Assembly (NCBI GenBank): GCA_900754115.1
Contig: CAAEBM010000035.1
Span: 1-64,000, forward strand
From: Bacilli bacterium
GTDB taxonomy: Bacteria; Bacillota_I; Bacilli_A; RFN20; CAG-631
Direction of reading: 5' to 3'
Length of the DNA: 64,000 nt
The translations under genes and the position numbers were made by a program. Positions 17,998 through 27,027 of the stretch are shown here, in pieces. Positions within the stretch are counted from its first letter, which is position 1, and every line of letters begins with the position of its first letter. The notes beneath the pieces were generated by a model. It saw only the letters and a list, made by a program, of their open reading frames with translations. It had not been told where the DNA came from and made no database searches.

Positions 17998-19576
17998 AAA
18001 TGGTTTAATTGTAAATGGGAAAAATGAACCTGCTTTTATCGGCAATATTATCATTGAAGATGAAAAAATAATAAAAATTACCAAAGATCCTCTACCTGAT
18101 TTTTTAGGAACAGTTATTGACTGCACAAATCAAGTTATTGCTCCGGGATTTATTGATGCTCATTCTCACAACGATTGGTCGGTATTTAAAGATAATCGGG
18201 TTGAATTTGCAATTCCTTTAGTCGGGCAAGGAATTACAACCGTTGTAACCGGAAATTGTGGTTTTTCTGCAACAGGATATGATCCTAATGGTAAACATGT
18301 CGATACAATCGGTTCAGATAGTTTTTCGTTAGACAAAAAGCATGAAATTCCAGATTTTAAAAAGTGGATGGAGTATTTAGATGACCATACTCCACTCAAT
18401 GTCGCTACTTATATCGGTCATGGAAGTGTTCGCAGTTCGATTAACGGTCTTACAAAAAAAGAAATGACTGCAGAAGATTACAAAAAAATGCTAGATTTAT
18501 TGGAATATGCTTTACAAAATGGAGCTGTTGGAGTTTCTGTAGGATTAATGTATCGACCGGGTATTTTCGTTGATAAAGAAGAATTATACGATATTGGCAA
18601 ACTTTGTAAAAAATACAATAAAACCATGGCTTTCCACGCCAGAGCTAATTCAGCTGTTTCTATGGGTTATAAATCTCTTTTAGGACGTCCTCATTTATTA
18701 AGAGCAATTGATGAAATCGTGAATATTGGTAAAACCACAGGTTGTAAAATCCAAAATTCTCATCTCATCTTCGTCGGTAAAAAATCGTGGAAATGTGTTG
18801 ATGAATCTTTAAAATTATTGCATCAGTTAAATGACCAAGGGATTCCTACTGCCTTTGATATGTATTCCTATCCTTTAGGAGCATCTACTATTACTGTTAT
18901 TTTACCAAAATGGTATCAACGCTTACCTATTGAAAAAAGAAATCGATTCTTTTCAAAATTACGTTTAAGTATTGAAATTTTTATTACTAAAAAATTATTA
19001 GGTTTTGACTTTGATGACATTGAAATCGCTTATGTAAATGAAAAAAAAGAATTCATCGGAAAAACAATTGCTGAAATTGCAAAAGAAAAGAAACAAAGTA
19101 AATTAAAAACCTATTTAGAAATTTGTAACCAAAACCAATTCCAAGGAAGAGTTTATATGTATCGCTATTATAACAATCAAATCATAGAAAAATTGGCAAA
19201 AGATGATTTATCTATGTTCATGACCGATGCTTGGTATCAAACAGAAGGAATTCAAAATCCAGCAGTTTATAATTGCTTCCCAAAATTTTTACGTCTTACT
19301 CGAGAAAATAAACTTCATTCATTAGAAGAAACCATTTATAAAATGACGGGAAAAATTGCTTCGCAGTTCCAATTGCCACAAAGAGGAACATTGGAAGAAG
19401 GAAACTATGCTGACATCACGATCTTCAATTTTAATGAAATCAAAGAAAATGAACAAGGTGATCAACATCCTGAAGGAATTAATCATGTCTTTATTAATGG
19501 AAAACACGTGTATCATCAAAAACAATTTAACAAATCACTTTTAGCAAATTCTGGGAAAGGAATACACGTAAAGTAA
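17981..19576 (+). CDS. N-acyl-D-amino-acid deacylase (D-aminoacylase)
   Basis: 531 aa amidohydrolase-superfamily enzyme that removes acyl groups from N-acyl-D-amino acids. The metal motif is GFIDAHSHNDWS; TVVTGNCGFS, AFHARANS and MTDAW follow at the positions expected for the family, and the length is typical (480-530). GGAG lies 7-8 nt before the ATG inside the transporter gene. It is coupled to the GPH symporter, and a strong terminator follows. Confidence 0.88.
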   Translation: MKTMFKNGLIVNGKNEPAFIGNIIIEDEKIIKITKDPLPDFLGTVIDCTNQVIAPGFIDAHSHNDWSVFKDNRVEFAIPLVGQGITTVVTGNCGFSATGYDPNGKHVDTIGSDSFSLDKKHEIPDFKKWMEYLDDHTPLNVATYIGHGSVRSSINGLTKKEMTAEDYKKMLDLLEYALQNGAVGVSVGLMYRPGIFVDKEELYDIGKLCKKYNKTMAFHARANSAVSMGYKSLLGRPHLLRAIDEIVNIGKTTGCKIQNSHLIFVGKKSWKCVDESLKLLHQLNDQGIPTAFDMYSYPLGASTITVILPKWYQRLPIEKRNRFFSKLRLSIEIFITKKLLGFDFDDIEIAYVNEKKEFIGKTIAEIAKEKKQSKLKTYLEICNQNQFQGRVYMYRYYNNQIIEKLAKDDLSMFMTDAWYQTEGIQNPAVYNCFPKFLRLTRENKLHSLEETIYKMTGKIASQFQLPQRGTLEEGNYADITIFNFNEIKENEQGDQHPEGINHVFINGKHVYHQKQFNKSLLANSGKGIHVK

Positions 19577-19602
19577 AAACATCCATCAAAAGGATGTTTT
19601 TT
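19575..19602 (+). terminator. Rho-independent terminator
   Basis: AAAAACATCC pairs with GGATGTTTTT across a 7-nt loop, then TTT. Confidence 0.9.
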
Positions 19603-19692
19603 TATTACAAAAGATGTTAAAAAAAGTTATTTTGATTTAATTGAAAATGCGTTATAATATAGATTAAATAATTTTAAAAAGGAGAAATGAAC

Positions 19693-21276
19693 ATGAAACA
19701 AAAATCTTTACTTCTTTGTGGAATTCTTTGTTTAGTATCATTGACTGCTTGTGATGAAACAAACAACTCCACTTCTTCCACAACTTCGGATTCGCCATTA
19801 CCTCAAATAAATGTATTAGAACAATTCAAACAATCATTTAATCTTCAAACAACGATTCAAACCCAAGATAGCACTGGTACTATTTCCCAATCATATGCTA
19901 CTTTTGTTGGAGAGGATTATTACACTTTTTTCAGTTATGCTGCTAATCTTAGCGATATTACTAGAAGTCTTTATTTTGAAAAAGGAGATAACAATGAAGT
20001 GATTCGTAAATCCATCTCTATTCAAAATACAATTGTTAATACAATTCAAACAGATATGACTTGGACAATTTCTCCTTATAGTAATCCACTTGGGTATTTT
20101 GATTTAGAAATCATTTCAGATGGTGAATATGATTTAATGGAAGCAACTTCTATAGCAAACATTCAAAAATGGAATGGAATGATAAGTGGTCAATTAACCG
20201 GCACTTTAACACCTATTGAAGCAACATTTAACTTATCTAATGACATTCTATCCTATCATTCTAAGTACTCTAATAATGGAATTACTTTAACATTAGATTC
20301 TACTTTTAAAAATAAAGAGGAAGAAGAGGAAAAGAAAATTAAGGTTTATGAAACAACAGCAGACAGCCAAAAATTAGATGCATTATTTGAAAAATTAAAA
20401 TTAAATAATTACACAGTCGAAACAAAAGAAAATGATAATATAATAGAAACGATTTTTGTAGATAAAAACCAAATATATTCAAGAAATTCTTCAAATAACA
20501 TGGGTTATCTTCAAACAGATACAGGATATCTTTCTTTATTAGTTGATAAAAGTGAAACTAATGTTTCATTAAACTCTCAGTTTAATGAAGATTTTTCAAG
20601 TCTTTTGGCTAATTTTAACATCAGTGGAAAAGTTTTCAAGAAAAATGACAATAGTTTTACTCCTCAACCTGATATCAATAATGCAATTGAGGCCTTTCAA
20701 TTAATAAAAGCAAAAGATTATTTAGTTAATAATGGTCTTACTTTAACTTATACTGATGCATCTCTTTCATTATCTTGCCAACCTATTTTAAACGATAACA
20801 TATATGAAATTACCTTTAAAGAGATTGGTACAACCACAATTCCCGTTGATTTAACTAATTATAATTCCAAAACAAGTTGGGCAAATGAAGATGAAGAACT
20901 GGCTCAAGCAATTATCGAATTATTAGGTTCTCTTGATATTCTTCCCTACTTCGACACAGGACATGGTTGGAATTATTTTGATTATTCAGCTGATGATTAT
21001 TTAGAGATATGTTCAGAAGGAGATGAGGCTATTGGAGGAATGCCCGAAGAAGAAGCAGCGCAATTAAAATTAGAATACGCTCAAATTTTAAAAGATGTTG
21101 GATATCGTAAAATGACAAGTGAAGAAATCGAAAATTTAAGTTTCTATTATTGTGAAGATCCTGATGCACAACAAGTCTATGACTTAGGAAATGGATTTGC
21201 TTGTGAAGTATATGATAGTTATGCCGATTCGTGGGGAATGGGAATTGGCTTATATATTCAAAAAATAGAATTATAA
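19693..21276 (+). CDS. Lipoprotein of unknown function
   Basis: 527 aa. The signal peptide ends in lipobox LTAC (ILCLVSLTACDE), followed by a Ser/Thr-rich linker. The mature part is acidic and beta-rich, without a domain I recognise. The C-terminal 90 residues are strongly acidic, with three Cys, and end in GMGIGLYIQKIEL. I chose ATG 19693 because GGAG (19681-19684) is 8 nt away; ATG 19687 is only 2 nt away. TATAAT at 19653-19658 is a likely -10. Monocistronic. Confidence 0.7.
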   Translation: MKQKSLLLCGILCLVSLTACDETNNSTSSTTSDSPLPQINVLEQFKQSFNLQTTIQTQDSTGTISQSYATFVGEDYYTFFSYAANLSDITRSLYFEKGDNNEVIRKSISIQNTIVNTIQTDMTWTISPYSNPLGYFDLEIISDGEYDLMEATSIANIQKWNGMISGQLTGTLTPIEATFNLSNDILSYHSKYSNNGITLTLDSTFKNKEEEEEKKIKVYETTADSQKLDALFEKLKLNNYTVETKENDNIIETIFVDKNQIYSRNSSNNMGYLQTDTGYLSLLVDKSETNVSLNSQFNEDFSSLLANFNISGKVFKKNDNSFTPQPDINNAIEAFQLIKAKDYLVNNGLTLTYTDASLSLSCQPILNDNIYEITFKEIGTTTIPVDLTNYNSKTSWANEDEELAQAIIELLGSLDILPYFDTGHGWNYFDYSADDYLEICSEGDEAIGGMPEEEAAQLKLEYAQILKDVGYRKMTSEEIENLSFYYCEDPDAQQVYDLGNGFACEVYDSYADSWGMGIGLYIQKIEL

Positions 21277-21306
21277 AAAAGCAGTCTTCAAAACTGCTTT
21301 TTTTAA
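21275..21306 (+). terminator. Rho-independent terminator
   Basis: AAAAAAGCAGT pairs with ACTGCTTTTTT across CTTCAAA, ending in a T run. Confidence 0.9.
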
Positions 21307-21346
21307 ATGTGATGATAAAGATTAAGTGTCCAGGTAATAATCATTA

Positions 21347-21649
21347 TCAAAAAAGAAAAACTAATAAATAACTTTTGATGATGAAAAACAAATTGTAAAA
21401 ATTGTGTATTTTTTTAAATAAAATTAAAATTATCCAAAATACTGCAAAAATAGCAAAACAAATCCCCAAAATGTTATAATAAAGACTTTTTTTAAAGTCC
21501 CCTTTTAATAGACATAAAATTGATCTAGTCAAACCACATCCAGGACAAGGAATAGAAAAAAGAATTTTCATAGGACAAATTTTAATATTTAAAATATAAA
21601 ACAAAACGGCTAAAACACCGACAATAACAATTATTTTATAATTTTTCAA
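21347..21649 (-). CDS. DUF2752 membrane protein
   Basis: 100 aa. The DUF2752 hallmark CPMKILFSIPCPGCGLTRS (conserved CP and PCPGCGLTRS) lies between hydrophobic segments; three membrane helices in all. Function unknown in the family. The likely start is TTG at 21649, two bases after the stop of the TM2 gene and without a clear Shine-Dalgarno, so translation is probably coupled. DUF2752 and TM2 proteins are often neighbours. Confidence 0.75.
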   Translation of the reverse strand: MKNYKIIVIVGVLAVLFYILNIKICPMKILFSIPCPGCGLTRSILCLLKGDFKKSLYYNILGICFAIFAVFWIILILFKKIHNFYNLFFIIKSYLLVFLF

Positions 21650-21651
21650 TT

Positions 21652-21987
21652 TTATAATATCATTGAAATGGTAGCTAAATTATGTTGTTTTACTTTTTTA
21701 GAAATTGTAAACCAATCCACAATAGTTAAAATTCCACAACAACCAGCAGTTAATAATTTTAAAACACCTATTCCAATATCTCCAATCATAAATCGATCAA
21801 TTCCTAAAGATCCTAAAAAAATAGAGACTAATAAGATTGTCGTTGGCTCTTTTAAATCACAAGATTGCAATGTAATTAACAAATCATCACTAGCATTTTC
21901 TAACTTTTGGCGCAAAATAGGAATTGCTGAAGGTTCAAAATATTTTGCATTTGTCGTCAAATATAAGTCCACTTTATTTTTTTCCAT
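21652..21987 (-). CDS. TM2-domain membrane protein
   Basis: 111 aa. A charged N-terminal region of about 45 residues precedes a TM2 domain: two helices joined by a short turn, with SIFLGSLGIDRFMIGDIGIG and AGCCGILTIVDWFTI. I chose ATG 21987 because GGAGGG (21995-22000) is 7 nt away; an in-frame GTG at 22008 lies before that site. Function unknown. It forms a two-gene operon with the DUF2752 gene. Confidence 0.8.
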   Translation of the reverse strand: MEKNKVDLYLTTNAKYFEPSAIPILRQKLENASDDLLITLQSCDLKEPTTILLVSIFLGSLGIDRFMIGDIGIGVLKLLTAGCCGILTIVDWFTISKKVKQHNLATISMIL

Positions 21988-22020
21988 GTCATTTCCCTCC
22001 GAACTCACTTTTCTAGACTA

Positions 22021-22045
22021 AGTATATACCCCCCCGCTTTGTCAA
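22021..22045 (-). promoter_or_regulatory. Promoter with a poly-G spacer (TM2 operon)
   Basis: On the minus strand TTGACA (22045-22040) and TATACT (22026-22021) are separated by only 13 nt, seven of which are an uninterrupted G run (22029-22035). Both hexamers look good but the spacing is short, so the tract may set promoter strength. A C7/G7 run is rare in this AT-rich DNA. Confidence 0.4.
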
Positions 22046-22130
22046 TGAATTTTTACATTTTTTTATTTTTTATCTTCATTTTTGACAAAAGTGAACTCTT
22101 TGAGGAACTTCTATTTGATTTTTTTATAAA

Positions 22131-22583
22131 TTATAAGGAACACAAAACATCTTTGGCATTGGTTTTGGGATTAACTTTTTCTTCTGCTCCAATAATGATG
22201 CCTTGTTCATCTATAATATAGGTGGTTCGAACTACTCCCATATAGGTTTTTCCATATAACTTTTTTTCTTTCCACACATCATATTTTTTAATTGTTTCCG
22301 TTGTAGGGTCAGATAATAAAATAAACGGAAAATCATATTTTTCTTGAAATTGTTGATGACTTTTTAAAGGATCTTTTGATATTCCAATGACAACGACATT
22401 CTTTTTTTGAAAATCTGAGTATAACTCTTTAAATGCTAATGCCTGTGTTGTACAACCAGACGTATTATTTTTAGGATAAAAATACAAAACGACTTTTTTC
22501 CCTCTGAATTGAGAAAGACTAAAACTTTCTTCTGCATAATTTTTTAAACAAAAATCAGGTGCGATAGTATTGATTTTTAACAT
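22131..22583 (-). CDS. bcp: Thioredoxin-dependent peroxiredoxin, Bcp/PrxQ type
   Basis: 150 aa. APDFCLKNYAEE, then VVLYFYPKNNTSGCTTQALAF, where NTSGCT holds the peroxidatic Cys (the usual motif is TPGCT). It reduces H2O2 and alkyl hydroperoxides in the cytoplasm using thioredoxin. Its start overlaps the 3' end of yaaA by 7 nt, making a peroxide-defence operon. Confidence 0.93.
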   Translation of the reverse strand: MLKINTIAPDFCLKNYAEESFSLSQFRGKKVVLYFYPKNNTSGCTTQALAFKELYSDFQKKNVVVIGISKDPLKSHQQFQEKYDFPFILLSDPTTETIKKYDVWKEKKLYGKTYMGVVRTTYIIDEQGIIIGAEEKVNPKTNAKDVLCSL

Positions 22584-23335
22584 TTCTTTTTCTCCTCTCT
22601 TATAAAAATAAATGTATCTTGTGAAGATAGTTCTTCACAAAATCGATAACCTAATAAAGAAAATTGCTTTATTTCTTCAACTTCTTGAATATTTTTCTCT
22701 GCTAGATATTGAATCATTGTCCCTCTTGCAATTTTTAAATACGCTGTTTTTTGCTTTAACTTTCCATTTTTATGTTCGTAAAATAAGATTGTAATGAGTT
22801 TTTGATGCTTTTTTATATAAGGAGAGACCATTTTGCTATACTCATTAGAACATAAATTAACCACAATCTTCTCATCTTTATAAAGTTCTTGATAAAAACG
22901 ATCTTGCCAAAAATCATATAAAGAAGTAAAAGAATCACTAATAAAAGGATTAACCATTTCTAATCTATAAGGTTTAATTCCATCTAATGCTCTTAAAACT
23001 CCATAAAAAGCTGACAAAATAAAGACATTCTTCTTAACATATTCCCATTGCTTATCAGTAAAAGTTAAAGGACTCATCGCTGAATATTGAAGGCCATGAT
23101 AACTTAAAATAGCAGGAGTTAATTGTGTATCAAAATCAAAATTCTGATAATTTAAAAAATGTTTATATACAATTTGGTCATTTGCTTGCAACACTTCTTT
23201 TAATTCTTCGTAATTCAATTTTTTGATATAAGAATACAATATTTTTGCTTCTTTTAAAAATACTGGCTTTGTAACTGAAAAATCGTCATCACAACGAATC
23301 CTCATATTCTTAGCTGGAGAGATAATAATTTTCAT
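22577..23335 (-). CDS. yaaA: Peroxide stress protein YaaA
   Basis: 252 aa, full length for the YaaA/DUF328 family. The N-terminal ISPAKNM and the stretches SYHGLQYSAMSPLTF and ILSAFYGVLRALDGIKPYRL are diagnostic. In E. coli YaaA lowers intracellular free iron under H2O2 stress. AGGAGG precedes the ATG. Co-transcribed with bcp. Confidence 0.95.
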   Translation of the reverse strand: MKIIISPAKNMRIRCDDDFSVTKPVFLKEAKILYSYIKKLNYEELKEVLQANDQIVYKHFLNYQNFDFDTQLTPAILSYHGLQYSAMSPLTFTDKQWEYVKKNVFILSAFYGVLRALDGIKPYRLEMVNPFISDSFTSLYDFWQDRFYQELYKDEKIVVNLCSNEYSKMVSPYIKKHQKLITILFYEHKNGKLKQKTAYLKIARGTMIQYLAEKNIQEVEEIKQFSLLGYRFCEELSSQDTFIFIREEKKKC

Positions 23336-23463
23336 TTTTTTCCTCCTTTATATTCAGTATACCAATTTTCGTTTCTTTTTTACATTTTCTTTTCGATATA
23401 ACGTTGCAAAGATATTAAAAAAATGATATTCTTTATTTGAGACAAGAAGAAAAGAGGCATGTT

Positions 23464-24015
23464 ATGGAAAAGCTTAAATCCTGTATCAGTTATGTCATTG
23501 CTGGTTTAATGGGACTGATTACCATTTTAGGTATGTTTATTTCTACCATGGGGTATTTCACCAATGAGACAATTAATTTTGATCCTGCTATTTCTAAAAA
23601 TGAAGCGAGAAAAATTTTTCATAGTATAGGAAATGGGTTTACAGGAATTAATTTTACACAAGGAACTGGAATGGTTTTTCAATCTATTTTTCAAATTCTA
23701 TTAATCATAGGTTCTTTAATTTTAATTGCTTTAGCTGTTTTTCAAACTTTAAAAACATTTAATGTAATTAAAGAAGATGCACTTTTCAATCAACGAGTTG
23801 CAAGAAAAATTTTAGAAATTGTATCTTGGCTTGTATTATTATTTTCTTTAGTTGTCTTTATTGAATACATTGTTTGTGCTAAGAAATTGAATTATTCAAT
23901 CGGTTTTGGTTCTGTCTTCAATTTTATTGTGATTTTGTTGCTCATTTTTGGAAGAAAGATATTAGAGTCAAAATTAAATATTAATTCATTAATGTATCTT
24001 CAAAAAAAGCATTAG
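23464..24015 (+). CDS. Hypothetical four-helix membrane protein
   Basis: 183 aa with about four membrane segments: an N-terminal helix around VIAGLMGLITILGMFISTMG, a central pair, and a C-terminal VFNFIVILLLIFGRKI. An extracytoplasmic loop of about 50 residues follows the first helix. Family not recognised. I chose ATG 23464 because AGAGG (23453-23457) lies 6 nt upstream; longer in-frame starts lie before that site. Divergent from yaaA. Confidence 0.6.
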   Translation: MEKLKSCISYVIAGLMGLITILGMFISTMGYFTNETINFDPAISKNEARKIFHSIGNGFTGINFTQGTGMVFQSIFQILLIIGSLILIALAVFQTLKTFNVIKEDALFNQRVARKILEIVSWLVLLFSLVVFIEYIVCAKKLNYSIGFGSVFNFIVILLLIFGRKILESKLNINSLMYLQKKH

Positions 24016-24033
24016 AAATTCTAATGTTTTTTT
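24002..24033 (+). terminator. Rho-independent terminator
   Basis: CATTAG-AAATT-CTAATG flanked by an A run and a T run. The stem overlaps the stop codon. Confidence 0.8.
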
Positions 24034-24116
24034 CTATTATCGCTATCTAAATAACTATTTTATTTTTTAATAAAAAGAGTATAATTAACGTATAAGAAAG
24101 AGGTTAGAGGTTTATT

Positions 24117-24953
24117 ATGAAAACAGAAAATTATTCCATTATTGAATTGCTACATCTCAGTTTTGTTTTACGCGATTCATTAGAATATTGCCATGAACCA
24201 TTAAAATTAAAAGAAAACGCTTTTGAAAGTCGCCAAAAAATGGTACAACAATTACTAGAAAAAAATCATTTTATCGCTAAATTTTTAGTTGAAAATCCAA
24301 ATGAAGCTGGAAAAAAATATTATGAAACTTTAAAACATTATTTTAATAATCTTTATGAAAAAGAATTCTACGTTTCATTTGAAAATTTTAAAGTTGATCC
24401 TGATAAAAAACTAGAATTTTTAGAAGAAACAATAAAAAATTACCAAACTGTTTTAGATATTATTCATGGTTTTATAAAAACGCTTCAAGAAAAAGATGTA
24501 TTAGATGAAACCGTTTTAAAATGTGTCAATGACTCAGAAAATTTCTTTCGAATTTTATATTTATTTATCGTGTACAACGAAGTTATGAAAGAAGATAAAA
24601 ATTACAAAGAAACTCTTCAAAAAACCAAAGATAATAATTCGTATGAAAATAAATACATTTTAAATTTATTAAAAGGATTAATTGCTGCTTACAACTTTAA
24701 TAGACAAAAATACTCAGGACAAGAAGAAATGTTAAAAAATGTATTTGAAGAAACTTTCAAAACTTTTCAAAAACTAGATGGATCGATAAAATTAACCTAT
24801 CCTGAAGAAATGCAAGAAACAATAAAAACAACCAATCAGTTAATTGCTGAATCTTTAAAAACTTATGAAATTAATTGGAGAACTTCTTATCGAAATTTAA
24901 TTCAATTGATGAAAGAAAATCCCGTTGGAAACAAAAATCAAAGTCCATCTTAA
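24117..24953 (+). CDS. Hypothetical soluble helical protein
   Basis: 278 aa, cytoplasmic, almost entirely helical, Lys/Glu-rich, with no signal peptide, membrane segment or catalytic motif that I recognise. TATAAT at 24080-24085 is a likely -10, and a strong terminator follows, so it is a single-gene unit. Function unknown. Confidence 0.6.
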   Translation: MKTENYSIIELLHLSFVLRDSLEYCHEPLKLKENAFESRQKMVQQLLEKNHFIAKFLVENPNEAGKKYYETLKHYFNNLYEKEFYVSFENFKVDPDKKLEFLEETIKNYQTVLDIIHGFIKTLQEKDVLDETVLKCVNDSENFFRILYLFIVYNEVMKEDKNYKETLQKTKDNNSYENKYILNLLKGLIAAYNFNRQKYSGQEEMLKNVFEETFKTFQKLDGSIKLTYPEEMQETIKTTNQLIAESLKTYEINWRTSYRNLIQLMKENPVGNKNQSPS

Positions 24954-24979
24954 AAAGTTTCAGAGATGAAACTTTTTTA
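24952..24979 (+). terminator. Rho-independent terminator
   Basis: An 11-bp perfect stem, AAAAAGTTTCA with TGAAACTTTTT, and a GAGA tetraloop. Confidence 0.95.
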
Positions 24980-24990
24980 TTTAACATTGA

Positions 24991-25019
24991 TTGAACATAA
25001 AATAAAAATTCGCTATAAT
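24991..25019 (+). promoter_or_regulatory. Promoter of the ktrB-type gene
   Basis: TTGAAC (24991-24996), 17 bp, TATAAT (25014-25019), 28 nt before the ATG. Confidence 0.75.
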
Positions 25020-25047
25020 AGAGGATATCTTAAAGGAGAACCATGAT

Positions 25048-26475
25048 ATGAAAATATTTTTACATAAAATAAAGAATATCTTTTTTGGAAACTCAGTTGC
25101 TCAACGTTTATTTCAAGGGTATCTCCTTGCCATGCTGATTGGTGCTGTATTACTCATTTTACCTTTTTCAAGTACCAGTGGAGCAGAAAAAGTAAATTTT
25201 GTAGATGCTTTGTTTATTTCTGCTTCTGCATGCAGTGATACAGGTCTTACTACTTTGCAATTAAGTTCCCAATTTAGTTTTTTTGGCCAACTTGTCATCA
25301 TTTTATTAGTTCAAATTGGTGGAATTGGCATCTTGACTTTAAAAATTTTACTTTTACTTTTCTTAAGAAAAAAAATCAATTTAAAAGAACGTTTGGTAGG
25401 AGCAAATGAACGAGGAAGTGGAAAATTAGGAGGAAGTGTTGATTTAATCAAAACTTCCTTAACAGTCTTATTTTTAACCGAATTCATTGCTGCGATTTTA
25501 ATTGGCATTCGCTTTTTTACAGTTCCTGAATATCGCTCTATGTTTTCTTCAACAGGAAATTTAATTTGGACAGCAATTTTCCATAGCATTTCAGCGACAA
25601 ACAATGCCGGTTTTGATATTTTCCCAGGCGGAACTTCTTTAATGGTGTTTAAAGGAGATTATTATATTCAAATTATTACCATGCTTTGTCTAATCATTGG
25701 TGGAATTGGATTCCCTATTTTTTATGACATCAAAAATTACATCAAAGCCAAAAGAAAAAAAGAATTTTATCAAGTCTCTTTATTTACTAAATTTAGTGTC
25801 AAATCTTATTTTTTAGTTGGATTTTGTGGTTTCCTTTTAATTGTCATTTCAGAATTATTAGCTCCTAAAAATAGTGGGTTATTATATAGCACAGATTTTA
25901 CATTAATGGAGAAAATTTTTGCTTTGATTTTTCAAACCACTTCTGCAAGAAATGCTGGATTTGCAACTGTAGATTTAAATCTTTTACAGCCATCCACTAA
26001 TTTATTACTCACCATTTTAATGTGCATCGGTGCTTCCCCCTCTTCTACGGGTGGTGGCCTTCGTTGTACGACATTTTTACTCGTCATTTATTTAATTAAA
26101 AGCGTTGCAACTGGAACAGATCGTGTGGAAGTTTTTCACCGTTCCGTTCCTAAAAAGACAATTAATAAAGCTGTAGGTGTTTTCATTGCTAGTTTGTTTG
26201 TCGTTGTCGGTTCTTCTTTACTTTTATTAATGGTCAATAGTAACAATGAAATTTTTACCATTGAATCAGTTTTACTTGAAGTTGGTAGTGCTTTTGGAAC
26301 CACAGGGCTGTCATTAGGTATTACCTATCATTTAAATGTATTATCTAAAATTATATTAATCTTTGTCATGTTTATTGGTTATGTCGGTATTTCAACAACT
26401 CTATTAGTATGGACCGACAAAAAAGTAGTCAAAAATTTAAGAGAATTACCAGAGGAGGATATTACCATTGGATAG
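25048..26475 (+). CDS. ktrB: KtrB/TrkH-type potassium transporter channel subunit
   Basis: 475 aa, the size of KtrB. Four pore-loop repeats are visible with their selectivity-filter glycines: CSDTGLTTL, TNNAGFDIF, ARNAGFATV, FGTTGLSLG. It moves K+ (with Na+ in Ktr systems) across the membrane and needs a cytoplasmic KtrA-type RCK subunit. No such gene is in the window, so the partner must be elsewhere. Its stop overlaps the TTG start of the Nudix gene. Confidence 0.9.
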   Translation: MKIFLHKIKNIFFGNSVAQRLFQGYLLAMLIGAVLLILPFSSTSGAEKVNFVDALFISASACSDTGLTTLQLSSQFSFFGQLVIILLVQIGGIGILTLKILLLLFLRKKINLKERLVGANERGSGKLGGSVDLIKTSLTVLFLTEFIAAILIGIRFFTVPEYRSMFSSTGNLIWTAIFHSISATNNAGFDIFPGGTSLMVFKGDYYIQIITMLCLIIGGIGFPIFYDIKNYIKAKRKKEFYQVSLFTKFSVKSYFLVGFCGFLLIVISELLAPKNSGLLYSTDFTLMEKIFALIFQTTSARNAGFATVDLNLLQPSTNLLLTILMCIGASPSSTGGGLRCTTFLLVIYLIKSVATGTDRVEVFHRSVPKKTINKAVGVFIASLFVVVGSSLLLLMVNSNNEIFTIESVLLEVGSAFGTTGLSLGITYHLNVLSKIILIFVMFIGYVGISTTLLVWTDKKVVKNLRELPEEDITIG

Positions 26476-26953
26476 AGAACAATTATCACTATGTTTTTTA
26501 AAAAAAGACAATCAATTCTTATTGATTAATCGCAATTTCCCTCCTTTTATGGGACAATGGAATGCTGTTGGTGGTCATAAGTTACCTGATGAATCAATAT
26601 ATGATTGTGCCATACGGGAAATTTATGAAGAAACTAATATTTTAGTGCAAAAAGTAGAATTAGTCGCTACTTTTACTTGGAATTATGATAATGGATTAGG
26701 TTTTATTTTCATAACGGATTTAGATAATAATATAAAAATTCAAGATTATCCCAAAACAACCATTGAAGGTCTTTTAGACTTTAAATCAATGGAGTGGATT
26801 GAACATCCCAAAAACACAGGAATTATCGACGATATTAAACTTTTTTTAATCGATATTTATCAAAAAAAGATAAGAAATGTTCATTATCATTTAACCTATG
26901 ATCGAAATCGTTTAATGCAGGTCGATAAACAAACTGGGCTTTGTATGCAATAA
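26468..26953 (+). CDS. Nudix hydrolase (8-oxo-dGTP-diphosphatase-like)
   Basis: 161 aa. The Nudix box is intact: GGHKLPDESIYDCAIREIYE followed by ETNI, giving the G-x5-E-x7-R-E-x-x-E-E pattern. The preceding MGQWNAVGG is typical of MutT-like enzymes; the substrate is uncertain. It starts at TTG 26468, 8 nt after AGAGGAGG (26452-26459), and overlaps the end of the K+ transporter gene by 8 nt. Confidence 0.85.
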   Translation: MDREQLSLCFLKKDNQFLLINRNFPPFMGQWNAVGGHKLPDESIYDCAIREIYEETNILVQKVELVATFTWNYDNGLGFIFITDLDNNIKIQDYPKTTIEGLLDFKSMEWIEHPKNTGIIDDIKLFLIDIYQKKIRNVHYHLTYDRNRLMQVDKQTGLCMQ

Positions 26954-27027
26954 AAAAGGGATTAAAAAATTGGATAATATTAGCGTTTAATAAAAATATT
27001 TCGTCATAAAAAGTTGGTGAAGAGGAT

